Below, piece by piece: positions 48,901 through 60,900 of a stretch of DNA of 64,000 nucleotides (its first letter is position 1; the number at the start of each line of letters is the position of its first letter). The translations under genes and the position numbers were made by a program. Below the pieces are notes generated by a model, which was not told where the DNA came from, searched no databases, and was given only the letters and a program-made list of their open reading frames with translations. The DNA comes from Aurelia coerulea. Its lineage: Eukaryota; Cnidaria; Scyphozoa; Semaeostomeae; Ulmaridae. The stretch lies in contig CM076959.1 of the NCBI GenBank assembly GCA_039566865.1, positions 19,638,501-19,702,500 of the forward strand. The letters are read 5' to 3'.

Positions 48901-51900
48901 TTTGTAAATAGATGTTTATTTTGTATAGGAATAGTTCTTTTTTAGCTGATAGGGTTTTTGTGTTTAAATATGATAAATGAAAATGAATTCCTAGGGTTTT
49001 ATTCGTCAATGTGGCTCGCTAACAATAAAACGTTCACACACTTGGTGTCCTATCGCTCATGGTCAAACCGTAAGCAAATCAGATTTTAAGAGAGAACATT
49101 GGAGTCCAGAATCATAACACAGGCCCTAGTTCACGCTGTCATCTTACGTTATCGAACAGTCAGATGCACTTTTTCTTGTGAGAAAGCAATGGCGGAAATT
49201 ATGGGGGGGTTGGAGGGGCAATTGCCCCCCCCCCCCCAATTCGATAAGACTCGGAAATTTTCTTAAAAGTCGGACATTTCGTAGGTGGGATTGAAACTGC
49301 AATGAAGAAATGAGTCACCGTCAAGAAGAGGACAAGTTTTTATTTGGAAAGAGCAAACAAAATGCACAAGCTCAAAAAGCATATTCTAAAGTTTTTATCT
49401 AAAGTTTTTAATTTTATTCATTTATTTCAAAAACGAGAAGAAAGTTGTTGGGTATAGGTCAGTCGGAGAGTAGCAATATTTCCGCGAGATGTTGGAACTT
49501 TGGGAGAGGCATTCTAAGCCAATGTAAAGGTTGGAGTTCTCAAACATTTTCCTGGACGCGACATCAACACAAACAATCAGCAAATTTTCAAAGTTTCCAC
49601 GTTGGGGGCAGGCAAAACCTGAATTGCGAGAAGTGTTCTAAGACAAAGTAGAGGTTCTTCACGCAAAACTGTTTTGCGAACTGGTTATTCATATTATCAA
49701 ATGTTCAAATTTGGCACTGGCAAACAATGGATCCAAGAGCTCTCCTAAGCCCAAGAAAACTCAAAAAATTTCCTGGGGATGCTACTCTAAAAAAAATGTT
49801 ACAACATTCTCAAAATCCCAATTCAGTACTGGCAAACATAGGGTCATGAAAGGCATTCTAAGCAAAATAGAGGGAGTGTCCTCAAAAATTTTCCTGGGGG
49901 CCCCCAGCGTCCTCGTAGCTGTTGGGAATACCTACGTTCATAATACATTCTTGCCTTTTTCTATCAACTGCTGAATATAGATAGTTTTGAAATCTGATAT
50001 ACAATGACCTTAGCACATTTAAGGAACTATTTATGTCAGGTCTAAGTCTTCCAGCGAAATGCCTGAGAACAAAAGCATTTCCTCCGACTCGGAAAATTTA
50101 CGGCTTGCCCCCCCCCCCCCCCACTCAAAAAGCTGAATTTCCGCCACTGTAAGAAAGTTGGTGGTAACGGGCAGGATTCATTTCATTTGTTTACGCATTC
50201 ACCCAATTTTGAACTGATATTTCTTGAAACTGCTCCAGCGTTTTGCATAGCGTTTCGAATGACAATTACCTTCTTTTTCAAAGGAGTCACACTGGAGGTA
50301 TCTACCACCTCAAATCAAACTCAAATCAAATGGACTGCCGATTCTTTGGTGTATAAAAATCAGATCAATGACATATATTCTTGTTCCTGGGGGCCAATAA
50401 ATATGGGGGAAACTAATGTTGGTTACATGGCACCTAAGATAAAGAATGCTGTAAAAAGCGGAGCCCAAACGGTAATTAATTTTCTTCAGTAATATTTCTT
50501 TTTTCATAATTATATAGTTTGAACACAGGCTGCAATGATATGATATAGTCCTCTTGTATCTGGTATCCGTTAAAGGCGCTAATCTTTAAAAATGGGGTTT
50601 ATTTATGACCCAACCTCTTAGTGCACAATAGGTCTTTCAATGCAGTATTTCAGAAGTTTCTCATACTTGCCACAGGCTGCACATACAAATGCGTACCTAA
50701 AAGAAGGAATTAGTGTAGCTTGCAACATTTCTGATGTTCATGCGTGCATACCCTTGACGGTTATAGCCTATAATACCTTCAAAACTTGTTTATTTTTGTT
50801 TTGATGTAGTCAAGAAAGAGAATATCTGAAAATTTAGTCTGTAGTGACACTAAAATATATGTTGGCTATGTGACTTTAAACATCGTTTCAAATTCTCTCT
50901 ATCGTGCCAAATTTCCCCCATAATATACAGGGTGTCCCAAAAAAATTGTGCCCCGTTTGCCTGAAGATGGCAACAAAACGGCAAACGATTCTCGCCAGAA
51001 TTTTGCATGATATTCAATGAAAGTTTGCTACCATCCCTGTAAAAATCTGTTGAAAAATGGTGGAGCTATAACCTGAAATGAAACAGCAGCCTCCAGTTTC
51101 ATAGCTGTCGTGAAAATTCTGATAATAATCAGTGAGTTTTCAACTATTCTTACTTCACTATTTCTTACCTCACATGAAGCTATTTATCACTGCAAATGGT
51201 AAGACAAAATGGCCGACCAATGGTTTCAGTCATCAGGCAAATTTGTTATTCTGAAGGTCATAGCCAGAGACGTAGGAACCGGGGGGGCACTGGAGGCACG
51301 TGCCCCCCAAGATTTTGCAATTAACAAAGAAGTGCCCTTTTCATTTTCAGGAAGTGCCCCTTTAGCTTAATGAAAAAGTGCCCTTGAAGTGTCGTGCCCC
51401 TCCAAGTTTGAGATGCTTCCTACGTCCCTGGTCATAGCTCCATCCCTTTTCAATGGATTTTTATTGGGGATGGCAGCAAACTTTATTTGAACATCTGAAG
51501 AGCAACATCATATAAAAGTTTGGCGAGAATCTTTTGCCGTTTTGTCACAATCTTCGGGCAAAGGTGGCAAAATTTTTTGGGACACCCTGTATATTTCTAT
51601 TTGATGTTGAAAACACTTCTTTGATTTTGTTTGTAGGGAAGAGGTGGAAAAGGCAACATATATGTATTTGCAAATGGAAATGGTGGACATTTCTGGAACG
51701 GAACATGTGGTTATGACGAATACGTATCCTCGATATATACAATATCAATCAGTGTTGTCTCTGGCAAAAACAGGCCGTCTACTCAAAATGTGCGATGTAC
51801 TGGAGTCAGTGCCGTTACTTATGCGAGGGATGGTAACATTGGTATTCATACTCTTAACGATCTTATGGTAGGTTGCATTCTCAAGGTTGCGTTCCACTTT

Positions 51901-54900
51901 CATGTGACAAATGTAACCAATTCGTAACGAAGAGATTGTTGGGGATACGTACAAGCTCAAGTTGACGGGGATTTGGATATCCCCTCGGGACCATGAACGC
52001 ATTCGTAGTGTGTAAAATTTTGCTGATTCGATTACGTAATGCCACTATTTTCATCACGAGCTTTTAGTCATTTTGACAGGCAACCGGAAGTCAAACCGGA
52101 AGTCAGACAACGAAGCCACATCCACTACAGAACAATCAATTTTTGATTTGCCGATTGCTCGTGGCCCATGGTCGAAACCGCCAAAGCCTCATTTTCACGG
52201 ACCAATCAGACGGCTAAATAGCGAAGGAGACAAAAGAAACCCGTGAAGAATTTTCAAATTTTGCCGCCTTCATAAAACGCAACCAGGACAAAAAACTGGT
52301 TGAGATTTCCCAAATTTTTTAAAGCAATCTACTCTCCAGATGTTTGGGTGTACAAGTTTGAATGCCGGTTAAAATATCTCCAGGACTCCAGGATTGGCGG
52401 AGTTATTGCCTCTCCAATAGACAAAATCGGCGAAGGCATGTCTAGCCCTGTTTACGCCACTTCAAGTCAGGTGATAAAGCCTCTTGATAAAACCTCTTTT
52501 GAATTTCATAAGTTATTTCGCAATGAGCAAACTTTTGCCATGAATGCAAAAAGTAGTACAATACAGAAACTTCCCTAGAGCATTGCCACATAACTTGAAA
52601 TGCGCGAGCAAGCCTTTGTGCATTGAATCTTGAACAAAAGAAACTTTAGCGAAAGACAATAGAGGTTCAGTGCCTTATCGGTTTTTTTGAGCATACGAGT
52701 CAAATCTTTCAATAGGGCACAGGGAAACCCGCCAATCTTCCAATTTTACGCGTATAAGCCAATGATATCGCCGTATTCTGATCACATGACTGAAAATAAG
52801 GCTCTCGAGATAACTTTTCGAGTACCTTAAGAGCTTTACAGTAAGGTTGCTAACCTATTTTGTTGCAACAAAGTTTTGATGTCATCACGATTGCTGGATC
52901 ATGAATAATTTTTTTTCATAAAGGGCTCTAGTGCGTGCGTGCCTTTGACATTCCCCCCTTTCTTCTCCGTACTCAACTAAAAGTCTGAATTATAAAAATT
53001 GTCAACAAAAGTAGTTGCTCTAGCCCGTCAAAAATTTCGTTTAGTAGCTAAAATACTTTTTTTTCTATTCGTAATAAATTAAGACTAAATTAAATACATT
53101 ACTACTGTACCGCTCTTGGTGTAAGAAGACACAAGGTAATCTGGCCTACACCAAGAACGGTACTTACAATTTGCAAATAAAACTTCAAGATATAAATTCA
53201 TAACAAAAAGAAAAAATACAGCAATACGAGGGACAAAACAAAACGAGAAAACAACACACAATTAGTCAAAAGAAAGAAGGAGACTGGCAGTTCCACACCA
53301 AACCATGCAATGGGTCTAAGTCTAACCCTTTTATATTGTAGACTTCCATCATCTTTGTACCATCACATAGCAACTGGACGGTACAATGACGAGGGAAGTC
53401 AAGCACTATGGGAAAATTTGGGTGGTTTGGTGCTGAACTGTCTGGAAGATAGGAGGGAGAGCTGCTAGATCATTGCGTTATTTCAAATTGATTTCATATT
53501 GATCCACGAATACTAACGTGCCCCCCAAGGGAAAGGACGAAAAAAAGCCTCACCCTAAAATACTCGCTGATGCTTCCGCAATGCCAATATTCTTACGATC
53601 AAGGGGGTTCCGTCTCAGTGTCACGACTGAGGTTCTTCGTTGAACGTTGGTCTTCGAAAACTGCTTCAAAGATGCTAACATTCGTTCTCAAATCATTGGC
53701 AATCTTGTACTTCAAATATTTAAGAATTTCTTCTCGTAGGCTGTGGCTATGGAATACCAAGGTATCAAAGTAACAGAATTGGCCTTCCTTTTCAATAATT
53801 TTTTTTGATTACATGTGTCAAGCATTTTGCTGCTCCTCAGCATGACGTACCGTACTCAAAAGCTGACAAACTGAATTTCGTTCTCTTGAACTGTCTCACG
53901 ATGTTAATTTTGTTATCTTTGCAGCCATCTTGTGCAAATGACAACCAATGCAGTAATGGGAAATCAGGTTCCTCATCCTCAGCTGCTGCCATTGCATCAG
54001 GAATATTCGCCCTTCTTCTCCAAGCTAAGTAAGTTTTTTAATCGTATATTCTGTTTTTATTGCTTCGTGTTAGCCTGGTTTATTCATACGTCTTGAAAAG
54101 TACTGTCAGTGTTCCAAAACTGTTTAAATTATTTGTAGTAATTGAATAGAAGAAAGCGAGGAGGTTTTTGTGGAGGTTGTACAGTTACTTTTATTATTTT
54201 TTCAGCCCCAATCTTGGATGGAGAGATGTCCAGCATCTTGTTGCTAGAAGCTCATCATCAGCATTTCCAACTGTTACTTGGAAAACAAACAAAGCTGGAA
54301 TCAGAGGTAACAGTTGCTGTTTTGAGGATAAGCATGTATTTTTTAATTACTAGGGCTGCGTTCTAAATGGTCGGCATTGGAAACAAAATTGATTTTAAGA
54401 GAAGGAAATGGCGTAGGACTAGGCAAATCACGATAAGAATGTTCGTTAACTCTTTCTCAAAGCTAAACTTAAATGTAACGACTAGACTAGCCTATCGTTT
54501 GTCCTGGTAAATTTTCAGCTCAAACGCTGGTTATTCTGAACGGCCTAATCTTTAGCATGGCGCCTAATTCGGACGTACTTTATATTCATAACGCCCGGGG
54601 GGGGTGGGAAATAACATGTTCGGGGAACGGGTATGTGCCGCCCATATGGGTGGATTTTTGGGCCCTAAATTCTATAAACAAGGGTCCTTTTTTCGGCAGA
54701 TTTTCCATAAACATTTGTGGGTTTCCGCTGAAGTTCGCAAAATAGTTAAACATGGATATTTTTGCGCCAAAATTCATCATAAAAGTGGGTACCAAGGCAA
54801 GTAATTGTAAGAGGGTACCTTTCTGAAAACCGGGCGGTAGACCCCCGTCCATCCACAAGTCATGTACCCCCCCCCCGGGTCATTACGACGCGTTTGCAGT

Positions 54901-57900
54901 TTCCTTTTCTTCGCAGCAAACCCAAGCAGGATTATGAAACTGTGAGTGCCGGGGGAAGGAGCACGGAGGTCTGGGGGATTTTTTTGAAAACCTAGCAAGT
55001 GAAGGAATGGTTTGCAAGAAGTTCGTTTTGCATGAAATCACTAAGTATAGCGTTTTGCTAAAATGAGATGTTTTGTAAAATTTCTCAAAAGATGGTTTTT
55101 GCCTAACGCTCTACTAAAGAAGTAGATAAAACAATCATCTGTTAGATTGTTTTTGGTCCTTGAAACAACTTCGCACAAAAGAAAATTTAAAGATCGGTAA
55201 TGCAATCAAATTTTGGTGAATTTTTGAAAAGCTTCCTTTGTTATTTGGTATTTGTTTTTTGTTTTTTGTAGTGAGTGACAACTTTGGCTTTGGATTATTG
55301 GACGCAGATGCTTTGATTGAAAATGCTAAGAACTGGACGAATGTGGGACCCCAACTAGAGTGTGCTGTTGATTTTAAAGTGCTAGAGCGGTGAGTTTGAA
55401 ATAATGGCAATAGGAAATTTAGAGTAGTCGTAATTTGAGACTAATGGTTATTAATCTTTCTGATCAACATCCCAGTGGAGGGATGCGATGTTTGATTTTT
55501 TCATTGGCGTAATGTAGGTATACCACAAGAGAATTTTTCCTGCAGCGTAAAGCAAACTAAACGAGCCTTGCTAAGCCCCGGTATTTCTCTATTATCAGAA
55601 TACATGGAGTAGATACTACAATCAAGTCGATTGATCTGACGATGTGGCCTTCAAACTGCGGAGGAGAACCACAGCGGATCAACTTTCTAGAGCATGTGTT
55701 ATTGGTTGTCAGTTTCAACTACACAATGAGGAAACTTGTTGAAATTGAAATCGAGGCTCCAACTGGAACCAAGTCTGTCATACTTCGTTCAGGTGAGTGA
55801 GAACTGCTTTTTGAGATAACTGACTGTTATTACTTTCAGTGGCTTTTCATCCCAAGTGACAAATGATTTTGGTAATATATGCCCCGTTTGAGTGGCTGTT
55901 GTGGAGGAGCCATATCTTCTTTTGTTCTGATTTTATACAGTTCCGCAAGATAGGCTTCAATTTAAAATCTGAGACCTTGTTTGAGTCAATGTGACAAGTA
56001 GTTGCTGATATATGGTAGAGGAAAGGCAAAATAAGTTGTTGCTTCAAAAGCGGCACTTCCCTTGTCTTCCAACAATGTCAAAGTCAAGTAAATTTGATTG
56101 AAAGGGTTTTTGCTACTTTTTCAAATTTTGCTACTACAAAATGATTGATAGTTGTGTTTTATTCGGGTGCAACTATGAAACTATTCTTACCAATATGCTC
56201 GATAATGAGATAAAAAACGCGGCTTCCCTTAGTGAATTTGAAAGGAAACTGTTGGCAAAAATAAGACCATCAAGGAATCCGATATTTCATGTCCATGATA
56301 TTATTGGCATTCGACGATTGACAAAACTTCGTGTTAAATTTAGTGACTTAGACGAGCATAAATTCCGGCACAATTTTGACTGTTTAAGCCCTATTTGTGA
56401 TTGCGGCGAGGCAAATGAAGATAATGAACATTTTCTCCTGCACTGCCCTATGTATGACTTTTTTTTTTTTATCATTCTTTAAAGTTGGTTATTTACAATA
56501 GTTATCAGCATAATATATACATCAACTAATTTAAACCAACTACAACTAAAAATAATTACATAATATAAAGTATAATACAATATCCTATTTACAACATAGT
56601 TTACAGCTGCAGTTTGCCCCCTTCCATGTTTTTATTTTCCTTTTGAAAGCCTCCACTTTTTCACATGCTTTAATATCGTCACTTAGTGCATTCCAATTAC
56701 GGGAAGGTCTACGTTACACACATTACGGGAAGGTCTTTTTGGTCATCTCGAAAACATTCCTGATTTAAACGTTTCGAGTATGGACTCCAAATCGCTTTGT
56801 AATCTACTCCTTTTTGGAAGTTCCGATTTATGCGTGAGTGCGAATAAAATGATTATGGAGGAAACGATTTGCTTTATCGAAAACACGAAACGAATGTAGG
56901 TTAACAATCATTTGTTGGAAGGCAGCAGCTTATGTCTTATGTCCGTTATGTCTTGTATTTTGTTTTTCCTTAACCGTTTTCATTTTTGTTTTTTGTTACT
57001 GTATTTAATTCTAAGAAATATTGTAAGTGCCATTCATAGTGGAAACTCGATGACCTTGTATCTTTTTCCGCTATGATTGGCACAGTTGAATTGTAGTTGT
57101 AGTTCTTTTAGCTTTTTAAGATTTGAAGAAAAAAAACTATTCTTTTTTTACAAACCATAATAAATCGTGCACTGCACCGATTTCAAAGACCTGACTTGAA
57201 CTTTGCAAAATGCCTGAATTAGTTCTTTGCAATTTGTTTTGTATCCGTTTTTAGAGCTATAGTTCAGTTTCTTACAATTTTTATTTTTGGATTCACTGAA
57301 AATAACAACAAATGTCGATCAGATTTTCTAAAGACTCAGCATGAATGGGCAAATAGAAACTTGTTCGTGGTAACTTGGGAATTTAGAAATCGATTTATGT
57401 AATATGCTGCACAAGCGTTCGTTCAATGACTGGCCTGTTGCAAAATTCTGTAGTTGTTGCAATAAGGTCCCACACAAAGTCGTTCCCCGTATCACAAAGT
57501 CAACAAGCTCCATGCTTGCTTAGCCTGCGCGCAGACCCAATATCCTGAAGAAGAAAGGCTTTCTTCTTCAGAATATTGGGTCTGCACGCAGGCTCTGCTT
57601 GCTTCACTTCATGACGCTTTTTCCTGCTTGTCTTTTGCTCAGGCAATGGTAATCGGCTCTAGACCAAATCTTAAAAAGATTGGTGAAAACACTGTAGATT
57701 CTCCTGCATTTGTGATCGATGATTCCCCTGTAGAACTCGTCGACAGTATTAAGTATCTCGGTGTCCAAGTTGACCAGTACTTCGTGTGGGATGAGCAAAT
57801 TAAATCCGTTAGAGCCACATTTTCGGTACTACTGTTCTGTGTGGGGGAACTGTGCTGAGTTCCGACTGGTTAAGCTTCAAAAATTGCAGAATCATGCCGC

Positions 57901-60900
57901 TAGAATTATTACAAATAGCAGCTACGATGCTCCTCCCGAAGCTTTGATTACAGAGTTAAAATGGCCAACTGTGAGGGATATGATCAGAAGTGAGACTGCA
58001 ACAATTGCATTTAAATCTGTCAATGTTCTCGCGCCTGATTGTCTCTCGCATTTGTTTGTTAGAGATTCTGATCGCAATATTATCAACCTTAGAAATGCCG
58101 AAACTGACTTGCTAGTGCCATTCATGAAAACTAGTAATGGACAGAAAGCGTTCGCATTTCGTGGAGCAAAAATCTGGAATGATCTCAGCCGCGAGGCCAA
58201 GCAAGCTCCCTCTTTATCTTCGTTTAAGAACAAGATAAAGGGTCGATTGTAAATTTATTGTAAATAGTTGTTGATAAATTATTTATGATTGTAATTAGTT
58301 TCCTTTTTCCCGTCATTGATTTTAGCAGATTTTTAATTTGTAAAGTTTTTGGCACGGCCCCCTGAAAATCAATCATACTGACTGACGGGGCTACCGTCCA
58401 TAAATAATTCTAAAATGGAAAAGAATGAAGAAAAAAACAGGGAAACAAGAGACTCATCATCATAAGTCTAATTAGGCCGCTGAGACCTCTCGGCATTATA
58501 AACGGTTATTATGACAAAATGAAATCACAATTAGTCACAAGATTCACAGAATAGGGAGAGGAAGAGTAGATGATCATACTCATGGTAAGTTTTATTCAAA
58601 AATCTTGTTTACATAGAGTAATCTTGCTCAGGAGCAGTGTGAACACTCTAGAATCGCAACAACTTTGTCGAACTTTGTAACGGATTAAAACTGTACTGGT
58701 ACAGTTGGTGCAAACATGGTCTTAGCTGGACATACTTATATCAAGAAATTGCAGTAAGTTGCAATTGAGACTTTGTTGCATGATAACTTACCTGGTTTAC
58801 ACAAACAAGATCTCAAGGCTTTCTTCTTTTTCCACTAGGACGCGTATTCGACATAAAAGACCCTGATGTAAAGAATTTATCAATTCTCAGTTTACATCAC
58901 TGGGGAGAAAACCCAAAAGGCATCTGGAAGATGAGACTCAGGAATGTAAAACCAGATTCAAAGACTTCTGGTGCGTAGACTTTTTTGCTTGCCTTTCAAG
59001 GTATCTAGAGCATCCGGCATTTGGTAAATGTGGCCTATTTTCATGCTGCATCTCCAGCTCCAGCTCCAGATGCAGCCATGATTCCCCGTGCAGGTGTTAA
59101 ACATTAAACCCAATACTTTAGTATCAAGAATTAAATGAAATATGCACTCAAGTTTGCTTGGTGCCAGAGCCAAAAATAAAAAAATTGTAGATTTATAATG
59201 CTATAACAGGTTCCTTTCCTCCTCCGCAAAATAATAAAGTCTGTGCGCAAACAAGGACAGATTTTGTAAGACAATAGCATAAGTTGCTTTTGTTGACGCC
59301 TGAATTCAAACCGATTTGCGACTGCAGACAAAGGAAATCCCCTCAACCAGTAAATCAAAACAAACAAGGCAGCAAAATTTTCTCTGAAACCCAGGTAGCT
59401 AGCGCGCTCGTTGTGCATTCTAGAAACAGTTTTGAAGAGCAAACATGAGCATATATCGAAAGAAGAAGAATATATCTTCACATCTACCTCGGGCATTTAA
59501 TTTATTTAGTTCAAAAGTCGATTGGTAGGTGATTTAATTCTCTTATTTTTTGGGTGTTATTACAATACTTACTGCTCAGCTTCTGAACCAAAGAATTAAA
59601 ATGCCCGAGGTGCATGTGTAGATATATCCTTCTTCGTTCGATACATACTCACATTTGCTCTTAGAAACAATTTCTGGAATGCACAACGAGCACGCTGGCT
59701 ACTTGGGTTTCAGAGAAACTTTTGTGGCTTTGTTTGCTTTGAATTACTGGTTGAGGGAATTTCCTTTGTCTGCGATCGCAAATTGCTTTGAATTCAGATG
59801 TCAACAAAAGCAACTCATGCTATTTTCTTATAAAATTGTTAGGACTCTCCTCACATAGAACAATACACACGGGCGTTTCTCGTCTCTCAAGAGTACTAAG
59901 ACAAAGATTCTCAAACAAATACTAAATATTTTCAATCCCATGGCAATAAATGTGCAGACGATACCTCTCACCCATGAGAAATTGCATTTTCTCTGTTGTG
60001 CTGAGCGAGGAGTCCTTTATGATTTGATCATGTATTTTAGGCCTTTTTTTCAGTCATTTTGCAGCCACAAAGTTCTTCTAATTTTGAAATATACCAATTT
60101 TCCAATGCTTGTAACCAGGCGAGAAATATCACAAAAATATTTCACTCTTTTGCCTGTCAAGCAAATATTGATTCATTCCAATCCATGCAGTACTCTTGAT
60201 GCTATGAATTTTCAAAAGTGGGAACTTTTTTCTGGTTCACCCGGTATACTTAGCAAATATGTTACGATAAGTTGCATGTGTCTTTATTGGTTAAAACAGT
60301 GCTTCGTAACAAGAATGTACTATTTGATTTTGTTTCCTTCGGGTTATCGTTGAAGATCTAAGTTAAAATCACTAAAGGATAATTCCTGTATAATTGAACA
60401 CTTCTATTCCCAGGATATTTGTTTGATTGGGGATTAAGATTTTATGGCACAAAAGATGATCCATTAGCGTCGAATACAGTCAAACCATCTCAGATTGGAG
60501 CAAACTTTGTAAACAATACCACACAGCCACCAGCTACACCAAGGAATACAGCAAGCCCATCGATTTCAAGTATGTTTATTGCTTCCTTTGATTTTTGCTT
60601 TGCCGTTTTCTTCCCAAACTGCCGGGTGACTCAAGAGACGCCCCCGCTGCTGAAAAAATCATTGCAGAAAATTTCCTGGTTCTATAAGCATCAAAATTAT
60701 TTTCTATAACTATTACATGTTGAATGTACCTTGTTGTATTTTTTGGTAATTGCAAGATAGTAGTTCTCTAGGTTGTAAATTCGAAATATTCGAGACATTA
60801 GTTTTACATGGCATTCAGAAATGGTCTGAAGGCACGATCAAAGGTATCTCGAAATAAAAGAACCGCAGCTCGTCAACACTTCTATTTTCAATACTCCTCT

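Noticed and set aside
52300..52578. 92-codon plus-strand frame in a copy 2 intron
   Set aside because: It does not match the subtilase pattern and removing it keeps the gene in frame; no recognised domain.
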